Assembly: GCA_016271365.2 (NCBI GenBank) | Contig: CM057456.1 | Span: 1,400,115,001 to 1,400,179,000, forward strand | Direction of reading: 5' to 3' | DNA length: 64,000 bases | DNA from: Neoceratodus forsteri | Lineage: Eukaryota > Chordata > Ceratodontiformes > Ceratodontidae | Shown here: positions 10,500 through 22,199 of the stretch, piece after piece | How positions within the stretch are numbered: position 1 is the stretch's first letter | How the letters are laid out: the number at the start of each line of letters is the position of its first letter | Position numbers and translations under genes: made by a program | The notes under the pieces: generated by a model | Databases searched by the model: none | What the model was told of the DNA's origin: nothing | Seen by the model: the letters and a program-made list of their open reading frames with translations, nothing else

Positions 10500-12322
10500 C
10501 AATGGTGCAAGCACAAACAACGTAAGATCAGTGCCTTTTTTAGATGAAGAGGACAGAGCCAGTTCACTGGAGGAGACACTCTGATCAGGTATGATAACCA
10601 AAAAGAAAAACAATCAAAATCAATCAGCACAAAATGAGGAGGGTTGCCAAGGACAAGAAAAAATATAAAAACAACTCCCGAAGACCAATCAGCATTATTT
10701 GAGGTGCAAAGAAACGTTTTGACTATATCAAGTACTAAACTTACACCTGCATAAACAAGCCTTCTAGAGAAGGGCCTCTTATTTGTACCAGATTCACCAG
10801 TAGACAGTTTTTTGTATACAAGTTTATCTGGAAAAACTTTCAGAAAAATCTGTCTGAATTTTTTTTTTTTTGCTAGGAGAGAAACAATAGGATTCCTGAA
10901 TCCACAACAACAGAATATGGATAAAAGCCAAGTATCAGTTTCAGAAACTGGGGCAATGGTAACCAGTACACCAGTGACCACAAATGTATCTCCATCCATA
11001 AGGAATGAGTCTCCAGTACAAGCAGAAATGGCCATTATTACTGAGTTACTAATGGGAAATGAATTTATAGTACAAGATTGTTTACCATATAGCTGTGACC
11101 TGAAGTGGGCACTTGAACAACATATGGCACTGGAAGAGGATGCAGTAGACCCTACAATAATGAATTTGGAATTTACTGAAGGACGGAAGGCATTTAAACC
11201 AATGTCCATCTGTTGCCCGGGGTCACTCTTTCTTACCATTAATATATCTACATTTGAAAAACTGGTAGTGACTGAAGTAGAAAGACTACCAAAGGCTAAG
11301 AGAAACCATCATTATGAAAACCTGAGTCCAGTGGAAGTCACAGCATTAATGAGCTACATAAGATGGATCAGATAACAGTGAAAAGAGCAGATAAGGGTGG
11401 ACAGGTAGTGGTCATGAATCGTAATCAATACATGGAGGACATTCTGAGACAACTAAGTGATGCAAACAACTACTGATGTCTGGACTCAGATCCTACACAG
11501 GTATTTAAATGTCAAATTGATGAGTTTTTAAACAACTCATGCCACTCTAACTACATCAACGAGCAGGAAATTTCAGTTCTTGAGACAGACCTCTAACAGA
11601 GAATTTTGCACCTAATATAAATACCTTTCTACAAACAATTTGTCATCTCATCTCTGAGATATCATGGTGGTGTCAGAGGTCATGGAGCATTTTCATTGGG
11701 ATACTGGCTCCACGTGGCTCAAAATAGATGTGACATCACTGAACACCAGTATCAGATATCCCTTGGGACTCAATGGGACTCAATGCTGTTCAAAGGTTTA
11801 TAGATCTGTATCAAACTGATACTGTAATTTCACATGTGTTCATCTTGGAGACCCTGGATCTGATCCTACTTTACTTTCAACTCTGAATTTTGCTTACAAA
11901 TATGTAGTACAGCTATGGGGTCGTTGATGGCCTCCTCCTATGCTAGCCTGTTTATGGGTTGGTATGAGGAGGTGGCCATCTACAACCCTAGATGAAACCT
12001 GTTTACTAGCAGGATCAGATACTATCGCCATTATATTGATGACATTTTGTGCATTTGGAGCGGCACTGTCAAGGAGGCATAAGAGTTTTTTTAGTTTGTT
12101 TAATGACAATGACCTGAATTATAATGGTTGTATAATATGTATCCTTTTGGATCTGAATTTGATTGCAGTGAAGATAGAACTATTATCACTGATGGCTACA
12201 AAAAAACAATTTCAGGAAATACCCTTTCATCATCAACATCTTCTTAAGGGTATCCCATACAGCCAATTGTTGAGACTTCATCATAATTGTTCTGACCCCA
12301 ATATGTTCAACAGACAGTCAGA
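10500..12322 (+). mobile_element. Penelope-like element, N-terminal and RT half
   Basis: First half of a Penelope-like retroelement. The second half (endonuclease) is at 17376-18060, and the CR1 block at 12323-17375 sits between them. The start is approximate. Terminal repeats typical of these elements were not found. Confidence 0.7.
10700..12322 (+). pseudogene. Penelope-like reverse transcriptase remnant
   Basis: Penelope-like RTs are related to telomerase RT and carry a C-terminal GIY-YIG endonuclease. Seen here: an N-terminal LSFVPDSPVD segment (about 10770), then ADKGGQVVVMNRNQYMEDILRQLSD (about 11385-11460), TQVFKCQIDEFLN (about 11500), a STAMGS..ASSYAS-like block (about 11910), and the catalytic YIDD box HYIDDILCIWSG (YIDD at 12032-12043), followed by FFSLFND and a terminal FNRQSE (about 12310). 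The catalytic aspartates are kept, but many stops and frameshifts after 11375 make it dead. A 187-residue open stretch lies at 10812-11375. Confidence 0.75.
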
Positions 12323-12400
12323 GATACATAGATACATAGAAACTGTCAGCAGATAAGAACTGCTAGGCCCATCTAGTCTGTTTATATGCCCTGTACTTGT
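12323..12400 (-). mobile_element. CR1 3' tail fragment (antisense)
   Basis: Reads ATACATAGATACATAGAAACTG, then CAGATAAGAACTGCTAGGCCC, the reverse of a CR1 3' terminus. It lies at the left edge of the block that interrupts the Penelope-like element, facing outward opposite to the CR1 tail at 17375. Confidence 0.6.
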
Positions 12401-12552
12401 ATGCAGTCACAGAGGAGCTCCACCACTGTTTTGTGATGAGGGGGTATGACACATGCTTGTTTAGGGAGGCTAGAAAGAAAACAAATATGAGAAAAAGACA
12501 GGAGATACAGTGGTGATCACAGAAAAGTTTTATCAGTACTGAGGTATAAGAA

Positions 12553-13030
12553 AGGAAGGAAACAGATTCATTTCAGTGCTTTACAGTAATTGTACATTGC
12601 TATTTTTGTTTTAAACTTAGATTGTGGGCTTTTAGTGACACTGTAATTTCTTTGCTGTCTTTACTTAGAATTGTTTTGAGGCTGCTGAAAATTTTAAATC
12701 CAGTTTGTTGTGCTTGTAGTGATGATATATTACTTTGCCATCTTTAATTGCTGTAAATGTTGTCTTGGCTTGTCTGACTTGCCCTGTAGTTTGGGTGAGG
12801 GGTGCTAATTGTCTGGCCTCTGACCTCAGCTACATGATAACTGGAGGTGGGGCTTAGTCAGAGTTGAGGTAGTGAGTTATTTTTGTTTTCTCAGAAGAAG
12901 CCAGAAGAGGAAGGAAACAGATTCATTTCAGTGTTTTACAGTAATTGTTACATTGCTATTTTTGTTTTAAACTTAGATTGTGGGCTTTTAGTAACACTGT
13001 AATTTCTTTGCTGTCTTTACTTAGAATTTT
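12553..13030 (+). repeat. Direct repeat in the CR1 5' region
   Basis: About 123 bp starting AAGGAAACAGATTCATTTCAG and ending CTGTCTTTACTTAGAATT occurs twice, at 12553-12676 and 12908-13030, about 355 bp apart and nearly identical. It lies directly upstream of ORF1 of the CR1, so it may represent repeated promoter or 5'UTR units. That role is an inference. Confidence 0.7.
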
Positions 13031-13314
13031 TTGTGCCCCCCCCGCCCCCAACTCTTAATGATATGCCCTGTTAAATTTGATTGACAGGAGCTAAGCACAG
13101 GATATAGTAGGGGTTGTGGAGTAGGAGGAGCATAAGGGGGAAGAAGCCCGCCCTCTGCACGACAAGTGTTTTGACTTATTTTTAATTTTTCTTTTTTAAA
13201 GAAAAGTATCTGAGGAGCAGTGGCAGGATCTTTAGGACAGTAAATTAATAAAAAGGGAACTGGGAGAGCTTCAGTAATAGACAAGTACTGGAATAGCAGT
13301 ATAAGTGTAGTATA

Positions 13315-14246
13315 ATGTGGGGAGTGATGCCATGCAGTGGCTGCGGGGCAGCCTTATTCAAGCAGACCTTCTGGGCACTGAGGTGCTGCCCTATCTGCAT
13401 GCATCTCTCTGGACTGCAGGATGAGGTAGTCAGACTCAGAGCGGAAATAAACTGGGTCAGGAGTACCATCACCCCTGTCCAGAGACCACCCAGTCCAACG
13501 CTGCTGCCACAAAGAATGCTGAGAACAAGGAGCACTTGGATGACAGTGAGCTCAGGGAGGGTTAGGGCAGTCAGGCAGAGGCACATCCCAGATCCTATTC
13601 CACTCAAGAACTCATATGCCACACTGGCAAATAGGGACAACCAAATAGAGGTACCCAGAGAAGTGGAAGGAAAGGATGTGGAGGTTAGCCAAGGAGGTGA
13701 CCTCAGTGGGGAGAGCAGTGGACCCCAGAGGAGGAGGAAGTGAATCCTGGTGGGGACTCCATCATAAGAGGGATCCAGCTAGGAACACAGGAGGGGGAGG
13801 ACAGGGAGGTGAGGTGCCTACCAGGTGCCGCGGCATGGAGGGATGGAAGGAAGATCCTGGGGATTGCTGGGAAGGCAAGATGGGAGGGTGAGCTGGATGT
13901 CATTATCCACCTAGGTACTAATGACCTGGGAAATGGGGAGCCAAAGGTAGTTCAGGAAGAGTTTAGGAAATTGGGGAGGGGTCTCAAGCAAGTAGCTACT
14001 TCTGTCACCTTCTCGAAAGTACTACCTGCGAGAGGCATGGGCGAACATAGGGGTGCATGCACTAGGAACTTTAACTCATGGTTGAAGAACTGGTGCTGTG
14101 AAGAAGGGTTTGGATTCATTGGTGACTGGGGAGCCACCTGGACGGATGGAGGCTTGTTCAAGCCTGATGGCCTGCATCCATCCTGGAGGGGAATCCAAAC
14201 ACTCAATGATAAGTTTAAATGCTACATTGACAAGCATTTAAACTAG
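13315..14246 (+). pseudogene. CR1 ORF1: zinc-finger/coiled-coil plus SGNH esterase
   Basis: CR1 ORF1 proteins of vertebrates often pair a PHD-like zinc finger with an SGNH-type esterase; the role in retrotransposition is not settled. Here the N-terminus (13327 onward) has CSGCG and CCPIC cysteine pairs, then a heptad-like helix (LQDEVVRLRAEI). The esterase follows in another frame: GDS with the catalytic Ser (13752-13760), HLGTND (13908-13925), NFNSWLKNWC, and the catalytic Asp/His block DGLHP (14166-14180). All SGNH blocks are intact. One frameshift near 13740 separates the two domains, so the full protein is not made. Ends HLN-stop at 14246. Confidence 0.85.
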
Positions 14247-14479
14247 CCAAGGGGGTGGCAGACCAGCAAGGAGGGTACCTAATTGCCCACCCCCCCACAG
14301 CTAGCAGTGGAACCAGTGAACCAGAGGAGTGGATATCTCTACAAAGCAGTGTGCAAAAGATGGAGATAAGTGCCCAAGAGGTAGATAGACAGAAATGGGG
14401 CAAAATTCAATAGAAGGGCAGACAGCAAGGAGAACCAGGGATAAAGGACAACCAGGGAAGGGTCTGGAGTAGAACAGCT

Positions 14480-15265
14480 AAGTAGTCTAGGGAGTTCAAA
14501 TCATGGAAAGTCATGTGTGCCAATGCCAAAAGCCTTAGCAACTAGATGGAGGATCTGGAGGCTGTCATGGTGCAGCCAGACCTGGACATTGTGGCCATCA
14601 GCGAAACCTGGTGTAATGATAATCATGACTGGGAGATGGCCATACCTGACTACAACATATTCAGAAGAGACAGGGCAGGTAGGAAGGGGGGAGGAGTGAC
14701 ACTGTATGTGAAAAATGACATAAGGGCCACAGAGATCCAGGAGGAACAAAATGGGGGCAAGATACTGTGGGTTAAGCCAGAAAGGAAAATGGGGCCAGCC
14801 ATCCACACAGGTGTGGTCTATAGACCTCCAGCCCAGGAGGAAGAAACAGATAGGGAGCTGATGCTAGCCATCCAAAGCATGGCAGGCAAGGGTGAGGTAG
14901 TGCTGGTTGGAGACCTCAATATTCCAGACATGGACTGGAGCATCCCAGCAGCAGCATCAACTAGGAGCAAATTTATCCTGGACTCCCTTCAGGGTGCCTT
15001 CCTCAAGCAACTGGTTATGGAACCAACTCAGCAGAAGGCAATACTGGACCTTGTGCTCTCAAACAGGGACAGTGATATGGCTGTAACAGTGGGGGAGCAC
15101 CTGGGAAACAGTGACCACCAGTCATTGTGGTTTGAAATCACAGAAAGAGCAGAACCAAACCATACAAAAACACGTATCCTGGATTTTAGGGGGACAGACT
15201 TTGGGAAAATGGGGAGATGCTTGAAAGAGGCATTAAGGGGAATGGGGCAGGAATCAGGGGGGTGA
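14480..15265 (+). pseudogene. CR1 ORF2 endonuclease domain
   Basis: AP-type endonuclease that would nick the target strand. Start region VMCANAKSLSN is followed by an in-frame TAG (14543-14545), then 239 open residues. Catalytic landmarks are intact: ISETWC (Glu, about 14598), RRDRAGRKGGGV (about 14665), VGDLNIPDMDW (about 14910-14940) and NSDHQSL (about 15110). It closes with the CR1-typical ILDFRGTDF. RT follows after a frameshift at about 15265-15288. Apart from the early stop this domain looks well preserved, suggesting a fairly young copy. Confidence 0.85.
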
Positions 15266-15287
15266 GGAACAGTGGGCAGTATTTAAA

Positions 15288-17110
15288 ATGGGGATTATAA
15301 GAACAACAGAATTATGCATTAAGCAGGTTAGCAAAGGGAAAAGGAAGAGGAGACCATTATGGTTTTCCAAGGAGGTAGCGGAGAAAGTGAAAGCCAAAAA
15401 GATTGCATTCAGGCAATGCAAAAAGACACAGGCAGAAGGGGATAGGGAGAAGTACCAGGAGAAGCAAAGGGAGGCAGGGAGGTCAGTAAGGGAAGCCAAA
15501 GTTCAGACAGAAGAGTACATTGCAAGATCAGTGGGCAGAGGGGACAAAACCTTTTACAGGTACATAAGTGAAAAAAGAAAGGCAAAGGGAGGGATAGTGA
15601 GACTGAAGGGGGAGGATTGAGGCCGCGTGGAGGATGACAACAGTAAAGCTGACATATTGAACAGGTATTTCTGTTCAGTCTTTACTGAGGAAGAGGAGGG
15701 TAATGGGTCTGAAGGGAGTACAAGGGGTGGGACTGGTGCAGAAATGGACACAAGTCCCTTTACACAAGAAAGGGCCCTGAAGGAACTGGAAGTAATAATA
15801 GTTGATAAATCAATGGGGCCAGATGGGGTGCACCCCAGGGTCATTAAAGAACTAAGAGAGGTGGTGGCAGAACCTCTGGCAATCCTGTTTAGCCGATCAC
15901 TGGAAACAGGGGAGGTACCCAAAGACTGGAGGACAGCAGATGTAGTCCCCTTATACAAAAGTGGGAACAAAGAGGAAGTGGGGAACTACAGACCAGTCAG
16001 CCTCACCTCAGTAGTGGGGAAGATCATGGAAGCATGACTGAAGGAGAGATTGGAGGAACATCTGGTTGTCAATGGACTACAGGACCCAAGGCAGCATGGT
16101 TTCACCAGGGGGAGGTCATGTCAGACCAACCTCATTGAATTTTTTGACTGGGTGACTAGGGAGGTGGCTCAGGGGAGGGCAGTGGACATGGCCTATCTGG
16201 ACTTCAGCAAGGCCTTTGACACTGTGCCACATAGAAGACTATTACACAAACTGGGGAATATGGGTCTGGACAGGACAGTAGTGAAGTGGGTAGGTAACTG
16301 GCTGGGCGGCAGAACACAGAGAGTGGTGGTAAATGGCTGTCACTCCAAGAGGGAAGAGTGACCAGTGGGGTACCACAGGGATCAGTGCTGAGACCGGTCC
16401 TATTCAACATCTTCATCAGTGACATTACGCAGGACCTAGGAGGCAGAATGTCCCTGTTTGCTGATGACACAAACCTCTGTAACAGAGTAGACACACCAGA
16501 GGGTGTAGACAGAATGAGAAGGGACCTGCAGAAACTTGAAGAATGATCAGGGGTTTGGCAGTCGAATTTCAATGCAAACAAGTACAAGATAATGCATATG
16601 GGGCACAAAAACCCTGGCACAATATATCAGTTGGGGGGTGAGTATATAGCATGCACCAAGCAGGAAAGGGATTTTGGAGTCATCATCTCTGATGACTTCA
16701 AGGTAGGGAAAGAGTGTGATAAAGCAGCAGGTAAAGCAAATAGGATGCTGGGATGCATAGGCAGGGCATCACCAGCAGGAAAAGAGAGGTCATAATTTCA
16801 CTATACAAGACACTAGTGAGGCCCCACCTGGAGTACGGTGTACAGTTCTGGAGACCTTACTTACGTAAGGACATAGACGGGGTAGAGAAGGTTCAGAGGA
16901 GGGCAACAAAGATGGTACATGGATTGCATCACAAGTCCTAGGAGGACAGGTTGAAGGAACTGAATATGTACTCCCTGGAGGAGAGGAGGGAGAGAGGGGA
17001 TATGATAGAGACATGCAAGTACCTTACAGGGAGGAACAGGGTGCAGGAATACACTATTTTTAAGTGAAAAAGATGTTCCAGGACTAGAGGGCATGGGATG
17101 AAGTTACAGG
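15288..17110 (+). pseudogene. CR1 ORF2 reverse transcriptase
   Basis: Continues from the endonuclease. Basic linker KGKRKRRPLWFSKEVAEKVKAKK (15330-15400), then KSMGPDGVHPRV (about 15810), NYRPVSLTSVVGKIMEA (about 15985), QHGFTRGRSCQTNL (about 16090), YLDFSKAFDTVPHRR (about 16190), GVPQGSVLRPVLFNIF (about 16360), FADD (16457-16468), RDFGVIISDDFKVG (about 16670) and [19 protein letters not shown] (about 16820). Damage is limited: stops at 15618 and 16035, a frame change at about 16360, and a few later breaks. All catalytic motifs survive. 3'UTR runs from about 17110. Confidence 0.85.
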
Positions 17111-17375
17111 GAGGATGATTCAGAGGAAACATGAGGAAGAATTTCTTCACAGAACGGGTGGTGGACAAGTGGAACACCCTGCCAGAGGAAGTGGTGGAAG
17201 CTGAAACAATCACAGGATTTAAGAATGCATGGGATAGACATAAAGGAATTCTGGAGGTCAGGGTTTAGGGGCAACAGACTTCTAGGAAAACATAAAATAA
17301 ACTTACAAGCTCAAATGGGCAGACTGGGTGGGCCGTAGGCCCTTATCTGCCAACACTGTCTATGTATCTATGTAA

Positions 17376-18060
17376 CTTGGTGATACTGAGGCAGGATCAC
17401 ATTACAGTCAATGCAAATTGAACTTGGGTGCCTCAGTGGTACCTCGAGGTACCTCAAACTTTTAGATAATCACCACTGTATAACTTCTAAGACAGCCAAT
17501 ACAATTTTGGACTCCAGGATTAATTTCATTACAGAATTTAATTCCGTTCCACCCGAAAGTGGCAAGTGCCCCCGAAATGATATTGGCATGTGTTATCAGC
17601 TGACCCTGACCTTTCTCAAGTCACTGGAGACAGTCCAAGAGTTGTTTACTGCAAAAGTAAAAGCATCAATCACTTGGTAGTTCAAAGTCACTTTGCCATG
17701 AGCCCTAGAAACAACTGTGGCACTCTAGCCCAACCTATAGGATTTTTCAAATGGGGTTTGTGCAGTATGTGTCACACTACAAACCCCACAAATGGAGCAC
17801 AATACCAGATTAGACAACTCAAAAATTGCAAGACTTTGTTTGTCATATACACACTCTGGTGCGACTGCCCCTCATTATACTTTGCTCAAAATGCATCCAA
17901 TGAAGGAAAGTATCCAAGAACACGTTAGGTCCACTGTGAATAGTAAATGTGCGATCCCAGTGGGTACTCACTGGTGTAAAGCCCACAGATTTGAAATCAT
18001 TCCATTTCTACTTATGGTTATTTACTCTTTCCAATTTTAGGCTTTTACATGTTAGTGGAG
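17376..18060 (+). pseudogene. Penelope-like element, GIY-YIG endonuclease half
   Basis: Second half of the element begun at 10500. Shifting frames give DPDLSQVTGDSPRVVYCKSK (about 17605), SINHLVVQSHF (about 17665), a Cys-rich linker FFKWGLCSMCH (about 17745), NGAQYQIRQLKNCKTLFVIY (about 17790-17855) and a WCDCP..YT.L..HP segment leading to IQEHVRSTVNSK and HWCKAHRFEIIPF (17900-18005). This linker plus GIY-YIG pattern is specific to Penelope-like elements. Frameshifts at about 17680 and 17880 break it. The position after the CR1 tail implies the CR1 split one element. Confidence 0.7.
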
Positions 18061-18404
18061 TAGGTGATATAAAGTGACTGAACAGCTGTCAAGTCAATCT
18101 TTTATACAATAGTGATGTGCAGAAGTAGCTCCATCTGTATTAATTTGGGTATCACAGACTTCTCTGTATCAAATATGGAACAATCTCTGTTTAATTTCAT
18201 TAGTCTGTAATCCAAGGAACAGCTTGGACACTATTGCTCTGGCCAGGCTGGGAGATTTGCTTTTGATGTAACTTGTCTAAGCCATTCCATTTTATGGGCA
18301 CTGACCATGTTACCACCCATCCTCGAGGTGGTAATTGAATCAGAATACTACTCTGAGAGAGCAGACTGCTCTATAACTTGGGAGCTTTATCTCTTTGTTG
18401 TCAG
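18061..18404. other. Unassigned stretch
   Basis: May include the 3' end of the Penelope-like element. No coding motif or terminal repeat is recognised. Confidence 0.3.
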
Positions 18405-19333
18405 GTACCAATCTGGATTCAGGAAAGAACATTCCACAAGCATTGCACTCACTGACCTAACAGACCTAGTAGCGTCTTCCCCTTGATAAGGGAGTGTTGG
18501 TGGGAGCAGTATTCGTTGATTTATCAAAGACTTTTGACATTGTAAACCACCAAATTCTGTTATATAGATTATTGCAAGCAGGTATATTGAATGAAGCATG
18601 ACACTGGTTCAATCATATCTAACAGGAAGAACACAACAAACAGTAGAAGGACAAGATGTTTCAATGAAAGAGTGTTGAGAGGTGTCCCCCAAGGATCGAT
18701 ATTAGGCCCTGTATTATTTTTAGTATACTTAAACCAAGTAGCAAATGTAGTAGAGAAATCAGAAATTAGATTATACGCTGACAATACAGTGCTACTGACT
18801 AAGGGAACACACATCACAAAATTACAACAAGTTTTACAACAAGATTTTGCACAAATTCAAAACTGGTTTGAAAATTCTAACTTAGTACTAAATAGTAAAA
18901 AATCAAAAAACATGATATTTGTAAATTCTAACAGAAGAAAAGAGGGAGTTCCTACAATAGAAATAAAAGCAAACGGGGTGAGAGCTTGGATCAGGTTTCT
19001 GAATACAAATATTTAGGATTTGGGGTGGATCAAAGACTGAAATTTAACTGTCATATTAATGAAATGGTTAAGAAAATAAATTGTAGATTGGGAGCATTTA
19101 GAAGAACAGGATACTGCATTAATGAAAAAATGAGAAAGTCAATCGTAAACCAATTATTGGTCCCAATTATTGATTATGGATTTCACATATATGGGTTTGC
19201 AAGTGCTTCTGTCTTGAAAAAGGCAGAAGTTACTTACAATCGGCTGGTAAGGTTTGCATTGACAGCTAGTATCTGGACCCATCATTGTAAACTTTATGAA
19301 AAACTGAATAGGTTAACATTAGAAAATAAATAA
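18405..19333 (+). pseudogene. L2/Jockey-like RT remnant
   Basis: Starts with YQSGFRKEHSTSIAL (18405), an FVDLSK.FD-like block (about 18520), then an open stretch with GVPQGSILGPVLFLVYLNQ (18680-18735) and a polymerase box LYADNTVLL (about 18770). The second catalytic Asp of YADD is changed to Asn. NWFENSNLVLNSKKSK (about 18865), SEYKYLGFGVDQRLKF (18990-19040) and the C-terminal LVPIIDYGFHIYG (about 19160) follow in a second frame. Frameshift near 18990. Dead. Confidence 0.75.
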
Positions 19334-19895
19334 AAATTAGTTTGGGTTAACAAGGTTAAAAAAAAACACTAGTCTCAACAAAACCCTTGTACCTACATGA
19401 AAAGCTAAAAAGAACTTCACATACACATAACTTGAGAAAAAACAAAAAAATGAGAGACTATCAAATTGAAACACCTGAAAATAAATTCAGCGAGATGACT
19501 TTCTCATTTGCAGCTTTAAAATATGGAATGAATTATACAGACTGAAAGTATAAATGTAAGTCCGAGAAAGTGTAATAGTGCCCTGAAGCAGGAATTGGCA
19601 GTGTGATGTACATGTTTTGATTAACAAGTTACAATCTGCAACGTAAGTTAAACAAAGAACAGTTGATTTGTTTGTCTGTTTTGTAAATGAATATCATAAT
19701 GTGAAGTATTGTGTAATGTATATGCTAAATGTTTAAAATGAGTAGTATTGTGTATATGTCAAATATCTGAAATTATGTAACTTTTGTAATTTTGTACATT
19801 TTGTGCTAAACACAGGAACACTTTGTAAACAGGACTTGTCCTAATGGTGTACTTTGTCATCTAAATACCGTCTAAAAATAAAGTTTTTTACTACT
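18405..19895 (+). mobile_element. L2/Jockey-like LINE, 5'-truncated
   Basis: Begins inside RT, covers the C-terminal half of ORF2 and an AT-rich 3'UTR, and ends near CTAAAAATAAAGTTTTTTAC (about 19875-19890). Its 3' end differs from the GGTTAAC...TAAATAAATA tails of the other L2-like copies, so it is a different subfamily. It is AT-richer than its neighbours. Confidence 0.7.
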
Positions 19896-20107
19896 TAATA
19901 TTATTACTTAAATGATGATGGGGACATTGTCCTTTTTTAATATAATTCAGTTGTACATATGTAATGATTGACAAATGATATGCTGAATTAACTAATAATA
20001 TTGTTTTTTTATTAGTCCTGGACCCCCCCTCTTTCATTCTGAAGACCAAAGTTTGATTTCTGGCATCTGTTTGATTATCGTGCTTGCAATGTTAAAACAA
20101 GAAATTC

Positions 20108-21231
20108 ATTAGAAACATAGAATCACAGATAATGGCAGAAAAAGACTGATGGTCCATATAGTCTACCCATATTACTCTATTATACCAGGGACCTATTGTC
20201 TCTACGGGGTCTATGCTTTCCCTATACTCCTTTTTGTCCTCTATGTTTCCACTTCCCTCATCCCACTGAGTAGCTGCAATACACACAGCTCTATCCCAGT
20301 CATGTATGAAGCCACTTACGGTTCTGGCAGCCACCACCACTGCTGGCAAACCATTCAGTGGTTCAGATACTCTTTCTGTAAATAATACCTCAGAACATCC
20401 CTTTTAAACCTTTCCCATTAACCTCGCCTTGTGACCCTCTGTCCTATCTTCTCTGTTCCTCATAACTAGCTCTTCACAGTTCACCTGGTTTATTCCTTTC
20501 AGGAACATGAAGGTCTCTATCATATCCTCCTCTTTCATCTGGTTTCAAATCAATATATGTTCAGCACCTTTAGCCGATCCTCATAGGATCTGCCTTCCTG
20601 GTCCTAAATCACCTGGGTCACATTGTGTTGTACTGTCTCCGTCCCTGTCCCCTTTTAGGCGAAGATTCCAGAACTAGGCAGAGTACTCCAGGTGTGGCCT
20701 CACCAGTGACCTATGCAGTGGTAACAGTACCTCCTGCTTTCTACTGTCAAATCCTCTTCTGATGCACCCTATCATCCTGTTAGCCTTGCAGAAAGCCTTG
20801 TTAAAATGACTGGTTTGTTTAAGGGAGTCACTGATGATGACTTCTACAGTACTATTAGTTCTTTTCCTCTGATGCTGTATCTAGCTGAACTCCCTCCCAT
20901 CCAATACTCTGTTCTGGGGGTTTTACTCCCTTCCCGGTATTGCACTTCAGTTTCCAGACTTTGGACCAGTTTTCCAGCCTTTGTACCTTTCTCTTCAATT
21001 CCCTTATCCCCTCCATGTTGTCAGCTCTACCACTGAGTTAAGTGTCATCTGTGAATAGACACAACCTGTCCTGGATTCTCTCTCCCATGTTGCTGATGAA
21101 CATACTGATGAGGACTGGGTCCAGGACAGATCCCTGTGGTACTCTGCTGGTGACCTCACTTTCCACTGATCTGATCCATTAACCCCAACTTTCTGCTGCC
21201 TCCCCTCCAACCAGCTCAATACCCACTTTAC
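20108..21231 (-). pseudogene. CR1 RT C-terminus and 3' tail
   Basis: Minus strand: SWLEGRQQKVGVNGS (21219-21180), a TSRVPQGSVLDPVLISMFISNM-like block (about 21150-21080), a LFTDDT-like catalytic remnant (about 21050), then the RT C-terminus and the CR1 3' tail in reverse at 20108-20170. Completes the RT begun at 26161-27344. Confidence 0.7.
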
Positions 21232-22199
21232 TATTTATTTTTATTTATTGAGATAGTCAGAAAGACCTTTGAGTCAAAGACTCATTTACAAAGGTTCCAC
21301 GTCATACATAAAAGGTACAGGGACAACATTTGTTACAGATTACAATACATTACATTACAATAACAGGCATTGGATTACATACAGTAATTGTTCAGTAGTT
21401 GGCTAACAAAAGTTTCAATACTTTAGCACAGCCATATAGTTGCAGAGAGGTTCTGTTGAAGGTTGATAGTCATACAGTAACATTGGTGCATTTAGGTACG
21501 GGGACCCGATAATAGTTAGTTTAATGAGGCCTAAGTCATCATGTGGGGGAGGTGTCAAGGGCAGTCACATAGGTTGGAGGCCTGGAGGTGTTCCCTTAGC
21601 CTGGATTTAAAAGGGCCCAGCATTATTTTGTTAGTTATATGGCTTGGGAGTGAGTTTGTCCAGGAAGGGGCTTTGTAACTGAAGGATCTTTGGAATTGGG
21701 AAGTCCGGCAGAGGGGTACCCATAGCAACGGTTTGTCCAAGTTACAGTTGGCTCTGACTGGAGAAGCAGGGTGAATAATTGTGGCGAGAGCATGGGGGGG
21801 TGAGACCTAGAACTATCTTTTTTGTCATTAGGCAGGTGTGATATCTGATTCTGTTGTCTAGGTTTAGCCAGTTTGTGGTACTGTAGAGGGAGCAGGTGTG
21901 GGTGAAGCAACCACATCTGAGGATGAGGCAGCAGACATTGTTTAGTATGAGCCGAAGTCTACTGAGTGTGGAGGTGGGCGCAGCATTGTAGATGAGAATA
22001 CCATAGTCCAGCAGGGAGAGGACAGAGGAATTGACGGTAAGTCGTGGAGCGTCGGGGGTGAGGCAATGTTTGTACCGATAAAGTACGCCTAATCTAGCAT
22101 TAAGAGCAGAGGATAAGTGTAGAATATGTTAATTAAAGTTGAGGGCTGGGTCTAGTGTGATCCCTAGGTATTTAAAGGTGTTCACTTGTTCGAGGAGGG

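Larger units (their letters stand above)
12546..17375 (+). mobile_element. Nearly full-length CR1 LINE
   Basis: Contains a 5' region with direct repeats, ORF1 (13315-14246), ORF2 (about 14490-17100), a 3'UTR and the CR1 tail (GTGGGCCGTAGGCCCTTATC at about 17330, then TATGTATCTATGTAA at 17361-17375). It is inserted in a Penelope-like element. It is the most complete CR1 in the window. The left boundary is uncertain, somewhere between 12400 and 12553. Confidence 0.85.

Noticed and set aside
10367..11239. 290-codon minus-strand open frame
   Set aside because: It lies antisense to recognisable Penelope-like RT sequence, has no domain and is best explained as a shadow frame.
13740..14246. Host lipase/esterase gene
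   Set aside because: The SGNH domain sits directly upstream of a CR1 endonuclease-RT and matches the CR1 ORF1 layout, with the same domain in other CR1 copies here.
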